A DNA stretch of 64,000 nt from Stomoxys calcitrans. Lineage: Eukaryota; Arthropoda; Insecta; Diptera; Muscidae. Of the stretch, positions 32,099 to 44,562 are shown piece by piece (positions within the stretch are counted from its first letter, which is position 1; every line of letters begins with the position of its first letter). The position numbers and the translations under genes were made by a program. The DNA lies in the NCBI RefSeq assembly GCF_963082655.1, contig NC_081554.1, positions 128,191,453 to 128,255,452 of the forward strand, in the 5' to 3' direction. The notes beneath the pieces are model-generated. The model saw only the letters and a program-made list of their open reading frames with translations, searched no databases and was not told where the DNA came from.

Positions 32099-32838
32099 TA
32101 GAATGGATAAATCCCCAACGCGACAAATTGAATGACATTGTAGAATCTGAACATTTACGTTTATAAGAACATATTATTAATATTATCTTATTTTCATATT
32201 TTATTGTATATAGATAATATGGATTTGGGCGCTGAATATGGAAGATAACACATGTGGATCTAGATTTCGGGATATTGCACGCAAAATGCTAAGGTTTGTA
32301 TTTATTACGATTCATTTTATATATATATGAATATAAATTATATTGAGTATAATACTCTTTACAGATGGTGTCACCCACAACGAAGAGAGACTCAAAATGG
32401 AATCGACAATTTTTCTTTTTTTTAGAAGCCTGGTACCCTTAAGAAAATATATAAATACCTTTTAACAATATTTTGCATATTTTATACGCAATTTAATCCA
32501 ATGAAGAACAAAGTTTTTTATAAATGTGAAAAATATCAATTATTTATTTTATTCAAATTGTAAAAACGTTATTTAAAAGAAATTGCAAATTTCAAATGAA
32601 TGGTTTATTGAGTCACTTCAAATAGATTTTTTAGCTTATCATAAATCCTAATTGCAAAATTGTTAATCATAAATACAAATTCCTTTATAGGTTCCTTAAT
32701 TGAATGTACAAAATTCTTTATTGAACATAGTTTCTCATTTTTACTGTGTTTGCCAGTAATAAGTAACACAGTTGCCGGTTCCACAGATCTTTCATCTCAA
32801 ATAATGCTATGCGATTGCTTCTCCACTTCCAAAGGCAT

Positions 32839-32849
32839 TTTATTTTATT
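32839..32849 (-). promoter_or_regulatory. Overlapping poly(A) signals
   Basis: Minus-strand AATAAAATAAA, two overlapping AATAAA hexamers, about 130 bases downstream of the stop codon of the exon at 32978-33163. Confidence 0.6.
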
Positions 32850-32977
32850 CGATTATTAACAGATAGCAAATATCCTTACAGACTACTATAAACATACATA
32901 AATTCTTATTATATAACATAAAAAATATATAACGATATATAAAAACCAAGTGTTTAAATGAAATATAGTATTTCTTT

Positions 32978-33163
32978 TTAATGTGCCTCGATTCTCTGAT
33001 TTTTGAACTTGTTGAATTGATAGCATATACGACGAAAAGGATCTACGTAATAATTCAAAATTTCTGGTACATCTGATCGGGACATTGAAAAAAATTCTAC
33101 TAAAAAGAAACCATGGTTGATATTTATTGCAAAGGCAACATTCAAAATTTTTCTCCGATTTAA
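32978..33163 (-). CDS. Terminal coding exon of an unrecognised gene
   Basis: An open stretch of 61 codons ends with TAA at 32980-32978 and begins just after a possible acceptor (CCTACATAG). The translation includes NRRKILNVAFAI, HGFFLVEFFSMSRSDVPEIL and NYYVDPFRRICYQFNKFKNQ, with a composition typical of real protein and unlike the stop-rich surroundings. Tandem poly(A) signals follow. Upstream exons would lie beyond the LINE that begins at 33186, so the LINE may sit in an intron or may have broken the gene. I do not recognise the family. The internal Met in SMSRSD is an alternative start. Confidence 0.5.
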   Translation of the reverse strand, partial: LNRRKILNVAFAININHGFFLVEFFSMSRSDVPEILNYYVDPFRRICYQFNKFKNQRIEAH

Positions 33164-33185
33164 CTATGTAGGTAGCTTAATAAGG

Positions 33186-35466
33186 GCTCGGCCGACACGG
33201 GTTAAGTATGAGCACCACACAAGCTGGAACTTTGAGTTCCTACTTGTGTGGTGTTCATCGTTACCACGGGAAGCTTAGCTGAAAGCTACCGGGCGCGCCC
33301 ACAGGTTGCGCTGGGCCAGTAACCCACCCCCGGAAAACTATGAGAACTACTATGAGAAACAAAGGAATAGTAAAAACGGACACGCAAACAAAAAAAGGAC
33401 CACGTTTTGCAATGTCCGCACTCTTTATGGAGAAGGTGCAGTATACGCGCTGGCGGATGTATTAGAGAAGTACAAGGCAGACGACTAACTATACTATAGC
33501 AGCCATAACGAGAGGCATGAATTTGGCTGTGGATTTGTGGGTAGCCGGAGTCTGAAACACATTGTCTCCAGCTTTACTCTGGTGGATGAGAGGCTAGCCA
33601 CAATCCGCATAAAAGCCAAATTCTTCAACATCAGTCTTATTTGTGTCCATGCCGGAAGATAAAGACGAGCAGACCAAGGATATTTTGTACGAGCCCCTAG
33701 AGAGAAAATATGACCCATGATATTAAAATCGTTCTGGGAGATTTTAATGCGAAAACTGGGAAGGAAGACATTTTTGGTCCAACAGTCGGAAAGTTTAGTC
33801 TCCACGAGATTACGTCCAGTAATGGGTTGGGGCTGATAGATTTCGCCGCGGCAAAAAACATGATAGTTGGTAGCACCAGATTTCAACATAAAAATATTCA
33901 CAAAGCCACATTGCTGTCACCCGATCAAAACACGAGGAACCAAATTGATCACGTTGTGATAGATGGAAGGCATTCATCCAGCGTGTTATATGTACGCTCG
34001 ATCCGTGGGGCGAATATAGATTCGGATCATTACCTTGTTGCAGCAAAGGTGCGCACCCGTTTGAACATGGCGAGGAAAGTACGATCTGACACTGCACGAA
34101 AGCAGGACATTGAAAAGCTGCAAACACAACATATGATAGCGGCAAAATCCACTCGACTGACCCAACTGCTTGATGAAAGAACTCATTATTCCGATTATGT
34201 AATGGCGCAGTGGCAAACTATAGCCCACTACATGGAAAATGCCGTAAAATCCGTACTTGGGTACCGGAAGCCTCCTCCATGGCACGACCAACAATGTCGA
34301 GATGCTACTGGAGCCAAGAATGCGGTCCAAGTAGCAGTGACCCGACTAAAGAGCAACAAAGCAGCAGGAGCCGACGGGTTACCCGCTGAACTATTTAAGA
34401 CCGGAGGCGACACGCTGATAAGACGTATGCATCAGCTTATCTGCGCAATCTAGAAGAAAGCATACCCGATGATAGGAACCTCGGCATACTGTGTCCCGTA
34501 CACAAGAAAGGAGACAAAACGGAATGTGCCAACAACAGAGGAATTAGTCTCCTCCCCATCGCATACAAGATACTCTCGAGCGTACTGTGTGAAAGATTAA
34601 AACCTAAAGTCAATGAGATAATTGGGCCTTATCAATGCGGCTTTAGACCTTGTAAATCCACCCTGTACCAGATATTCACACTACGCCAAAGTCCCGAGAA
34701 GGACAAATCAACACCTACAATCTCTCTGTTGACTACAAAGCCGCTTTCGATACTCTGCAGGATGACACTTCCTGATATCAGTGAAAATGGGTCTGGCAGT
34801 AAATGGAGATAAGACGAAATGGGTGGTTTCAACTTCCAAAACACCTTGTACAACCGAGCAGATAAAGAAAATGGAGAATGTTGGGAACCACAACTTTGCG
34901 ATAGTCAGTAACTTTATCTACCTCAGCACCGCAGTAACGGAAACGAATGACACCAGTTTTGAGATAAAGCGAAGAATAATACTAGCAAACAGATGCTACT
35001 TTGGACTAAGTAAGCAGTTTAGAAACAAGGCCCCCTCTCGACAGACCAAGGTAACACTATGCAAGACACTGATACTACCCCGTGTAGTTATATGGTTCTG
35101 AAGCATGGGTACTTGTGAAAGCAGATGAGGCAGTGCTTAGAGTATTTGAGAGAAAGATTCATCGTAAAATATATGGACCAGTTTGCGTTGATGGAAAATA
35201 TAGGCGACGTATGAACCGCGAGCTATATGAGCTATGTAAATGACGACGATAGCATAGTTACACGCATCAAGATGCAACGACTGCGTTGGCTAGGCCATGT
35301 TGTCAGAATGGATAAAGAAGCTCCAGCAAAGAAGTGTTTTGAAGGCAAACACGGTGGTACACACAAACCGGGAAGAATGAGCGCAGAAGATCAAGGCGCT
35401 TAGAAGTCTATTCTACTTTCGGCTAGTGGAACAAATGTTCTGTCATAACCAATTAAAGTAAGTAAG
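33186..35466 (+). mobile_element. LINE copy L3, most complete of the family
   Basis: The 5' leader (33186-33300) includes GTGTGGTGTTCATCGTTACC and AAGCTACCGGGCGCGCCCAC. The endonuclease follows in broken frames: VRTLYGEGAVYALADVLEKY at 33413-33483, then 33710-34453 with VLGDFNAKTGKEDIFGPTVG, DHVVIDGRHSSSVL and SDHYLVAAKV. The linker carries KSNKAAGADGLPAELFK. The RT begins LCPVHKKGDKTECANNRGIS near 34490 and YQCGFRP near 34630, but a deletion removes the YADD block before MGLAVNGDKTKW (34790). The 3' end has SKQFRNKAPSRQTKV and RWLGHVVRMDKEAPAKK and finishes in AAGTAAGTAAG. Inactive. Confidence 0.88.
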
Positions 35467-35469
35467 TAA

Positions 35470-35615
35470 TAAGGAGGTCAGTATAGATTTCGGTTACATA
35501 ACGGGACACATAGGAAACGAAATGGGTACGATTTTAAGACGTTAGAGCATTTTTTATGTCATTGCCCGGCTTTCGCGGCTAACAGACACCGGTACTTAGG
35601 TGGGGACAGAATAAC
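35470..35615 (+). mobile_element. LINE C-terminal fragment
   Basis: GAGGTCAGTATAGATTTCGG and the frame HFLCHCPAFAANRHRY match the Cys-His end at 18700-18880. Followed by ACTTAGGTGGGGACAGA, a LINE tail. Confidence 0.55.
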
Positions 35616-36214
35616 ATACATCAACCAACTTCCTAACTTAGACTTTCATTTTCTAGGTTACTTTTTAGTATTTAGTCTAATATCTGTTCATAATAACAGA
35701 CACTGTCTGCTGACTGTAAGTTATTAATTATGTTCTGCTGTCATAGCAAAATGTTTGCAATTTTAGATCAGCAGGCTGCTTGCTAAAAAGTCTGTTGTTT
35801 GCTAAAAATTTATGTTGCTTTATTAATGAGAGGGTGGTTAAGTTAAATTGAATAAAATAAAGTAAAAAAACTAAATAAAATAAAATGAGGGAGTAAAATA
35901 CTATTTGCGAAATTTCAGTGCAACCTGTTAGCTGTCGCAGCAGTAATACGTAATAAATATTTTACCAGTTTTTGTCAGTTGAAATTGCAGTTGGAAATGT
36001 TTGCTTATACAGCAGCAGGCCTATGTTTGCTGAAAAAGCAGTTATATCTGCTTTCCCATTTTCAACAGACAAAAACTGCTGTTTCAGCAAACATTTTTGA
36101 TGTTTTGGAAATCGGAAGAACATACAATCATATATATATCGATAATATAAGAATGAAATTGTTGCGCTTTATTTGTTTAATATTATGTTTGTCTGTTTTC
36201 ATGAAATTTTCATA
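35616..36214. repeat. Hairpin-rich sequence without genes
   Basis: Contains repeated TGTTTGCTGAAA and GCAGCAGGC motifs and an inverted pair AGTTTTTGTC (35968) and GACAAAAACT (36067) about 100 bp apart. Probably a MITE-like repeat. No coding signal. Confidence 0.4.
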
Positions 36215-37330
36215 AAAGGTAGGGCTTGGCCCCTCGAAGGCGGGTATACCCTCTCCTTTACCCAAATTTTTAAAAACGCCAGATCTCGGAGATTGTTGCA
36301 CCGATTTAAGCGAAATTTTGTATGCCACCTTATAATAACACAAAAAAAAAAAAGAAATTGGTTTAAAATTTTTGGGTCAAATAACCTGGAGGACGCCCCA
36401 TCCCAAAACACACCCGAACGGACATGTTAACCGATTGGGAAAATATGGATATCAATTGAAGGTATTTAAGAGCAGAGTACGAACTTGGCATAAAAATGTC
36501 ACACTAAGTGTCGGGGGGTCCCCTAACCCCGAAAACACCACCCAACAGGACACTTTTATCGCTTTAGGAAATATGGATTTCAAATGAAATGCATTTAAAA
36601 GTAAAGTACAAATCTGACATAAATATGTATTCCTTGGTGTCTGAGGGGCCTTCCCAAACCCCAAAAACACCCAGCAGGACATGTTTACCGATTGGGACAA
36701 TATGGGACTCAAATGAAGATATTTGGGAGTTAAATATGAATATGGTATTAATAATTGGATCAAAGTACTTAGAAGGCTGTTTCAGGCCCTAAAGTTGCGT
36801 CCAATATCAAAAGTGGACCTATCGGCACAATATGGTACTCAAATAAAAGGTATTTGGGAGTAGAGTATGAATATGATACTTAAAATTGGGCAAAGTGGAC
36901 CGACCGGGACGATATGGGATTCAAGTAAAAGGTTTTCTAGAGTAGGATACGAATATGGTGTCAAAAATTGGATCCAAGTTATTATCCGCCTTAAGAGTAT
37001 CGAAAATAAAAAGTGGGACGATCGGGGCAATGAAAGGTATTCGAGAGTAGGGTGTAATTACCAAGGAGGCCGCCCCAAACCAAAACCGTCCCAAGTGGGC
37101 ATATCAGACCATGATGACAATATGGGACTCCAGAGTAGATTACGAATATGGTATTAAAAATGAGGTTCAAGTGATAAAAGGTTGCCTACCCCACAAAACA
37201 CCTCCCAAAATGTGCATATTTGTCAATCATGGTTGTATGGGGTTCATTGAAAGGAGTGGTCAGAAATACATATATTCTGATCCATATGTTTGTCAGTGGG
37301 TATGGGTGGGTGTAACAAACAAATGCTTTA
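36215..37330 (-). repeat. Repeat F, copy 1
   Basis: Reverse-oriented modules containing CAATATGGGACTCAAATGAA and GGTATTTGGGAGT with C-rich stretches such as CCCAAACCCC. The left part has AACGCCAGATCTCGGAGAT, which is also present inverted near 61310 in copy 3. ORFs across it are by-products. Confidence 0.75.
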
Positions 37331-37395
37331 AACTATTATTTTGGACAATAAAGACAAGACATTTTATAGTAATTTTTTGTTTTCCCATTACATTA

Positions 37396-37966
37396 CATGT
37401 TGGAGACCTGTGTAAAATATCAGCCAATTCGAATAAGAATTGCGACCTTTGGGGGCTCAAGAAGTAAAATAAAGAGATCGATTTATATGGGAGCTGTATC
37501 GGGCTATAGACCGATTCAGATTATAATAAACACGTATGTTGATGGTCATGAGAGGATCCGTAGTACAAAATTTCAGGCAAATCGGATAATAATTGCGACC
37601 TCTAGAGGCTCAAAAAGTCAAGATCCCAGATCGGTTTATATGGCAGCTATATCAGGTTAAAGACCGATTTGAACCATACTTGGCAAAGGTGTTGGATATC
37701 ATAACAAAACACGTTGTGCCAAAACTTCATTGCAATCGGATAAGAATTGCGCACTCTAGAGGCTCAAGAAGTCAAGACCCAAGATCGGTTGATATGGCAG
37801 CTATATCAGGAGCTTTACTCCTTCGGACGGACATGGCTAGATCGACATAAAATGTCGCGACGATCAAGAATATATATACTTTATGGGATCTGAGACGAAT
37901 ATTTCGAGTAGTTACAAACAGATTGACGAAATTAGTATACCCCCCATCTTATGGTGGAGGGTATAA
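37396..37966 (+). repeat. Repeat A, copy A7, 5'-truncated
   Basis: From TGTTGGAGACCTGTGTAAAA through GATCGGTTTATATGGCAGC modules to GGTGGAGGGTATAACAAC. Confidence 0.82.
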
Positions 37967-38029
37967 CAACTATCTGTTGATTATAAATTAAATGTATTTA
38001 ACTTTTGAAAGAAACCATATCAATATTAA

Positions 38030-38080
38030 TATCCTCCACCATAGGATGGGGGTATACTAATTTCGTTATTCCGTTTGTCT
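38030..38080 (-). repeat. Repeat A terminal fragment, A8
   Basis: Only the outer 50 bp (CTCCACCATAGGATGGGGGT, CTAATTTCGTTATTCCG) before LINE sequence begins. Confidence 0.75.
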
Positions 38081-39842
38081 TTACTTCACTTTAATGGCCT
38101 TTACAGAAAAAGTATTCCTCCAGCACAACGTAGAATAGATTTCCAAGCGCATCGATCTTCTGCGCTTCATCTCCAATATCTGACACCTAGTTTCGAGATG
38201 TAACTCTCCACTTGGTTACTCCATCGGAGTTTCCGTCTTCCCCTTTGGCATATTAAATTATCGTCGTCTTCAAAAGACTTTTTTGCTGTAGCTTCTTCAT
38301 CCATTCTGACAACATGGCCTAGCCAACGAAACCGTTGTATTGTGATGCGTTTAACTACGCAGTCGCCGTCATACAGCTCATAGCTCACACGACGCCTATA
38401 TTCTCCATTAACGCAGACTGGTCCATATATTTTCGCAGGATTTTTATATCAAACATTCCAAGTACTGCCGCATCTGCTTTCGCAAATACCCATGCTTGAG
38501 AGCCATACAACAGCACTGGTAGTGTCAGTGTCTTGAATTATGTAATATCATGTAATTTTTGTCTGTCGAGAGGTGGCTTTGCTCTTCATCTGCTTGCTCA
38601 ATCCAAAGTACTATCTGTTAGCCAATACTATCCTTCGTATTATTTCAAAACTGGTGTCATTTCTTTCGGTTACGGCGTTGACGAGGTAGAAAAAGTTGCT
38701 GACTATTTTAAAGTTGTGGTTCCCAATTTTCTTTATCTGCTCGGATTTACAGGGCTTTGTGGGAGTTGATATCGTCCACTTTGTCTTATCTCCATTTACT
38801 GCCAAACCCACTTTTGTTGTTTCTCTTTCGATACTTTCGGAGAGGTTCTTTCCTATTTTAACTGAGGAGCGTATATTAGAAAGCGTCATTCGACAAATTC
38901 GTATCAGTTTTGCAGGAATATAGGGGTTCTAAGGCGCTTTGTAGTCAACGAAAATATGGTAGATGTTGGTTTGTCCTTCTCCGGCCTTTTCGAGGATTTG
39001 GCGCAGTGCAAATGTCTGGTCTATAGTGGATTTACCACGTCTAAAACCACACGGATGGTGCCTAATTAATTCGTTGACTCTCACACGGTACGCTCGATAG
39101 TATATTGTATGCGATGGGTAGGAAACTTATTCCTCTATAGTTGGCATATACCGTCTAGTCCACTTTCTAGTGTACGGGACGTACTATGCTGTGATTGCAA
39201 TCATGGTATGCCATACGTCTTATCAGCGTATCGCCCCTGGACTTAAACAGTTTAGCCGACAACTCATCGGCTCCTGCTGCCTATTGTTTTTCAGCCCGTT
39301 GCTGCTACGTGGACGTTGTTCGGACTAGTTGGTACACATTCTATACCTTCATCAGGGATTGGATCTGTGGTATACTCATAGCAAACATCATCACTATCTG
39401 TATCAGTTGCCAGATTTCCTTCTTTATATCTGCCGGAGGATGTGCTTGTACCAAAGCCATCGGTTTGATGTTTAATTCGTTGGTAAATTTTTCGGGCTTC
39501 ATTCGGTTTGCTCACACTCATGCCTTTCCATTTCCTTCTTCTTCTTTAGGAAGAGACGTTTTTTTTTCTTCTTTACTTCTGATACCTTTCCTTCATCTGG
39601 CGTGTTACTACTATCGAATGACGCTCGCTTTCAAATGTGAAATTATTTTACTTTTCCGCGTTTCTTTGGTAGGATTTGAGTGCAGAGTTAAATTTTTGCA
39701 ACGCGACACTCAAAACCAAAGCTCAAGGCGCTCGTTTCGTTTCGGCCTTAAGACGAGTGCGAACTTTTACTGCAACAAGGTAATGATTCGAATCGTATCG
39801 ATCGTATATCTAACACGCTGGTTGAGTCTATCACAACATGAC

Positions 39843-40582
39843 CTGCACTGATAGAAAAAGTACAGTACTTTGCCAATACCGGTGTTGTTCGCGTTATTGG
39901 CAAATATTTTTAATACCATTTGGTGTTAATTTAATACCAGACGAAGGTGAATATTAAGAATTGACGGCGTCAGATTAGTATTCTATGTACTGAAAATAGT
40001 AATAGTATAGTATTCTATGTACTGCAAATAGTAATAGTATAGTATTCTATGTACTGAAATACTGAAAAACGTCATTGTAAATAATTCGTTTTGATTCAAT
40101 AAACTGTTTTAATATGATTTGTGTGCATAAAATAGTGTTCAAATACTCGAAAGCGGTGAAAATCTAAATAGTACAAACTCTAAGGACGTTATCTATATCA
40201 AAATCATGATAATCTCTGGGGTAGTAAATAGTGCTGTGTTAGTGTATCCATATCAAATCACTTTCGGGAATCAATGGATATGCAATCAATTTCTGAAAAC
40301 AAAAATTGACGTTGGCCAAGGAGTGTCAACATAAATAATCGCAATAAAATAATATTAAAAATATTTCCCATGGTTTTTTATTTTGGTTTATTAGGGGGGT
40401 GAAATATTCAATAACGGTTTGGTACAAAAACCTATAATGCTTTGGTAATAAAACCAACAGCAGACTGGTATTAAAAGCAAAACTTGCTCGGTAATAAGGC
40501 CAATACCAACGGTACCAGTCATTTTCTATTTCATCCATACCATGCGATATTTCTTTGTTACCATACGGTGTTTCTATACATG
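39843..40582. mobile_element. Insertion in LINE L4, class unknown
   Basis: LINE homology stops near 39842 and resumes near 40583. The ends look weakly inverted: GATAGAAAAAGTAC and GCCAATACCGGTG on the left against AGGCCAATACCAACGGTACC and TTTTCTATTTC on the right. The interior contains a 32-bp tandem repeat and no transposase. Boundaries are good to about 10 bp. Confidence 0.5.
39978..40060 (+). repeat. 32-bp tandem repeat, about 2.6 copies
   Basis: Unit begins GTATTCTATGTACTGAAAAT and ends AGTAATAGTATA. Copies differ by one or two bases. Confidence 0.85.
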
Positions 40583-40662
40583 GGGCATGGGCGCAAATAA
40601 GGATAATGTTGAAGAATTTAGCATTTATGCGGATTGGGGCTAGCCTCTTATTCCAACACAGA

Positions 40663-40930
40663 ACAAAATAAAAATCGGGTTCAATCACGAAATTAATTGA
40701 TCCAATTAATTTTTCAATAGAAACTGCTTTAATCACGAAAATTATAATATCAATTAGTTTTTGAAAAGGTGATTGAAAAAATTGCATATTCAATTAAAAA
40801 ATGATTAAAATTTTCAATTAATTTTTTAAGTAATTCAATTAAAACAGTGACTAAAATTTTCAATTAAATTTTTTTATTAATCTAATTAAAAAAAGGATTG
40901 AAATTTCCGAAAATCCCGTCAATTTTTTAT
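40663..40930 (+). repeat. Dispersed repeat D-like fragment
   Basis: Starts CACAGAACAAAAT and continues with repeated AATTGAAAAAT/AATTAATTTTT units; it shares the CACAGAAAAAA-type start with repeat D. Confidence 0.4.
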
Positions 40931-41124
40931 TGGTTCAGTTAAAAAGTTAATTGAAAATATGTAAAAGAACTTTTGCGAAAAGCGCAATATATAGCGCGAT
41001 GCAACACATAAGTAAAACTCCAGGAACACGAATTTGAAGTTATTGTTTTCCAAATTATAAAATAAAAAAAGCGTGGCGGGTTTAGGTCTAGCTACCGACA
41101 TAGAGTAACAATAATTTATATATT

Positions 41125-41937
41125 TGTATACCCTACACCACTACTGTGATACAGGGTGTGCATTTGTTCGTAACTAATATTGCAATAATGTGGTCATTTG
41201 CTGGCCGATTATCTCGAAATTTTGCACGAAGGATTTTCTTATGACTCTCGATTTTACTGATGAATTTCATAGAAATCGGTTCAGATTTGGAAATATACAT
41301 CGCCCGATTTTCACTTCCAGAACCACTGCAAGCGCATTTATTTACCAATCTTCCCAAAATTTTGCACAACGCTTTCCTCAAAACCTACCACAATATCTAA
41401 GAAGTTTGCTCGAAATCGGTTCAGATTTGGATATAGCTTCCATATAAATGTTCATCCGATTTGAACTAATATTGCAATAATGTGGTAATTCAGCAAAAAG
41501 GATTTTCTTTCGACATAACTCACGAATTTCATAGAAATCGGTTCAGAATATAAATATATATATAGATACATATATATATCGCCTTATTTTCAATGCTAGA
41601 GCTACTGTAAGCGCATTTATTAACCACTGATCCCAAAATTTTGTACAATGCTTCGAAATCGATTCAAATTTAGATATAGATCCCATATATATGTTCGTCA
41701 GATTTTGGGTAATTTGCAATAATGTTGTCATTTGCCAACTGTAGTTTTTACACTTTGAACATACTGGTTCGAAATTTGGTGCGGATACTATAAACCATCT
41801 GAAAACCTCCAACGAGGTCCATTAAAATTGGTTCAAAATAAGATATGCGTCCCAATTGGTATTTATAGGGTAGGTGTAGGGTATTATATAGTCGGCACCG
41901 CCCGACTTTTGTCTTTTCTTACTGGTTATTACAGTAA
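41125..41937 (-). repeat. Repeat B, copy B2
   Basis: Left end GTATACCCTACACCACTACT; right end GTCGGCACCGCCCGACTTTT then CTTACTGGTT, the complement of the B1 start. Modules have GAAATCGGTTCAGATTTGGA. Confidence 0.82.
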
Positions 41938-42300
41938 CTATGTATGTGAATTACATGCATTGGGGAAGTAAACCCAAAATACACACATTTATATAGAAAA
42001 TGTTTTAATTGGATCGATGCTAAAGAAGCTGTTATGCCATTAATATGCATATTTTGGAAATAAATAAGATTTGAATTGCATCTAGAAATTAAAAAACGTA
42101 GTCGAAAGACTTTTTGTGGGGGAGTATTATTTTCTATATATAGGTATCTAAAGTACTTTTATACCAATATAAATTTCGAGCGGCTAGAATTTTTCAAAAA
42201 CGGACAGTCATAACAGTGCTGTTGAGCCTAAAAAGGCTCCAATTCAATTAAATAATGATTGAAAGAACTTACTGTCTATATTACTAAATATTTTTCCTTT
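41938..42300. other. No feature seen
   Basis: AT-rich spacer between repeats B2 and A9. Confidence 0.3.
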
Positions 42301-42606
42301 TTATACCCTCCACCATAGGATGGGGGTATACTAATTTCGTCATTCTGTTTGTAACTCCTCGAAGTATTCGTCTAAGACCCCATAAAATAAATATATTTTC
42401 AATCGTCATGACATTTTAAGTCGAACTAGCCATGTCCGTCCGTCCGTCTGTCGAAAGAACGCTAACTTTCGAAGGAATAAAGCTAGCCGCTTGAAATTTT
42501 GCACAAATACTTCTTATTAGTGTAGGTCGGTTGGGATTGTAAATGGGCTATATCGGTCCACGTTTTGATATAGCTGCCATATAAACCGATCTGGGATCTT
42601 GACATA
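42301..42606 (-). repeat. Repeat A, copy A9, truncated
   Basis: From TATACCCTCCACCATAGGAT to CGATCTGGGATCTTGAC, then homology stops. Confidence 0.82.
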
Positions 42607-44562
42607 ACATATTTTACATGCAATCGAATGTTGGGCAAAAAAGCCTTTTTTGATCTCATGGTTAACGCTATTTGATTTGTTTTTGAACAAACAAAATGTG
42701 TAAAATAAATGTTTCTAATGTGAATATAAAATCAAGAATTTGACATAATTTGGGCAAAAATGATAAAAGAAGTTGGGTCAAATATTTGACTAATCTGAAC
42801 ATACCTCTACACTAATTTACAAACAATAAATTTTTTGTGATTTTATAAATTTAAGCATTGTTTTCTTAATTTTATCGGTTAAAAAAAATATTTTAAATTT
42901 TGATAGTTTTCAAAAAAAAAAACAAATCCTGGTCTTTGTATCATTACAACGTATCTCCCAAATGTTTAAACGCTCTACAGTTTTCAAAGTGTGTACATAT
43001 GAATGCTCATCATGCATATATCATGCAAACGGCAGTTCTTTTTTCCAAACGGAAACTTCATTTCCGCTGCCAATTTTCCAAACACCATTTATAACTATTT
43101 CTTTGTGAGGGAGCGTCATCTATGCTTGAGGTTTTAAGAGGGAGGCACATACAACGTGTTTCGCGTAGCCATTTTCAATAAAACAAATCCAGAAATATAA
43201 ATTTTATTAAAATGCTCTTTCTAAGAATGAGAACAATTTTTTTTAATTTACCGTTACGCGAGACCACGTCACACATATGGCAAAGAAATCCAAAGCCGAG
43301 TGACACTGGTCGTCACACTTTTTTAAGCCACTGTATACGACTCTTCTGACGCACTCACACAAACAGCCTCCTACATACAAATTTACACAGGCATGTGTTC
43401 ATGTATCTAGATATGTGAACATGAGTGTATATAATTATGTTGGTATCTTTAGAATACACGACGGCAACGACGAGACTGTTTTTTTCTGTTGTATTGCTTT
43501 CTCAGATTACCAAAACAGTTGAGGCACCAAACAAAACCCGTAAAAATCGTAATAATAACAACACGTTCGTACACATTTATTTCAACCTCACCATCAGTCA
43601 AAGTGTAAATAAATTTTAATTCTTTTTAATACCTTTGATTATGGACGAATGAACCGTTTTAATTGCAAACAATTTAAAATTATAAACAAAGGTGTATGCA
43701 ACAAATTAACTTTTATGACTCATAACTGAAGCAACAAAATAAAAACGAAAACAAGAATTACAGCAAGCTAAAACGAATGAATACGTTCCTCGGTTTAACA
43801 CAGTTCCCAACTGGCTGGCTGGTTGGCTGGCTGTGGTTATGGGTCGGTGGTAGAGTTAACAATGGTAACAAAATTGGTATTTTGAATTTAAACATATGGT
43901 TCATATGGTTACTTCACACGGATAGCTAATTGCTATGGTATTTAAATTTTTGTTGCTTGGCAACCATGTTTCTTAGCAGCTAATTGCTGTTGAGTTTTTT
44001 TTTTTTTTTTTGTTAATTTGGAGGTAAATTTTAGAATCTTCGGGCGTCGTACCATGTGTGATCCGAACTGGTTTCACGCAATGAAAGAAGATTGCTGATA
44101 TCAGCAAACTCTATCTAAAAAATTTTTCAACTTTTAACACTCGTATTCAGAAAACATAATAATGAAGCTGTGAAATAGGGTTATTTGACCGATTTCCTTT
44201 ATAGAACTGTCAAATAAACCTATTTTAAACCTTCATTAAGTTTTGTGAATACGGGCATAATTATTTAATAATTATATAACTAAAGGAAATTTTTTGCACC
44301 AACACAATTGGGTTGTTTTATTTACCAGTATAGCGGATTCGCTAGCTTAAGGCTGGTACAACGTTCTTTTTGGTGGAAAAATTTCCCTAAATCATTCCTT
44401 CGGTGGTTTGACAAGGTTACCACATTTAATTCTTTTGGGTTTCTTTGGCCAAAATGTTGCCATTTGCATATAAAAATTCATATGGCATCAACCAATTTAT
44501 CAGGTGCTACGTACATATTTACATACAAATGTGAGTGTGTGGACCGCACTCAAATTCATATA
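42607..44562. other. Two kilobases without a recognised gene
   Basis: AT-rich. A GGCT-rich microsatellite (near 43810-43835) and a 17-base T run (near 43996) are present. ORFs at 42900, 43425 and 44308 have no motifs. Confidence 0.35.

Larger units (their letters stand above)
31098..32748 (-). repeat. Dispersed repeat D, copy 3, with a mariner inside
   Basis: Inverse of 8172-8757: TGTTGCGTTGACATAATG at the left, AGAGTATTATACTCAAT-like mid block (in reverse) and TTTACTGTG at the right. Bases 31140-32098 are a mariner absent from copy 1. Confidence 0.82.
38081..40650 (-). mobile_element. LINE copy L4, split by an insertion
   Basis: Minus-strand copy of the L1-L3 family. From the 3' end: 38388-38167 reads MSYELYDGDCVVKRITIQRF and RWLGHVVRMDEEATAKKSF; 38889-38611 reads SESIERETTKVGLAVNGDKT with the thumb region; RT palm pieces lie in 38940-39200; the endonuclease DNA-contact region is near 39760-39840 and resumes at 40583-40650 (GGGGCATGGGCGCAAATAAG, compare 470-490). 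Bases 39843-40582 are an insertion, and 39480-39750 carries extra sequence absent from the other copies. Many stops; inactive. Confidence 0.8.

Noticed and set aside
33810..34413. Minus-strand ORFs over 100 codons
   Set aside because: They are antisense shadows of the LINE L3 endonuclease frame.
39195..39851. 218-codon plus-strand ORF
   Set aside because: It is antisense to the LINE L4 copy and its translation has no domain.
41258..41285. CTGATGA followed by GAAA in repeat B2
   Set aside because: No stem II can form between them, so it is not a hammerhead.
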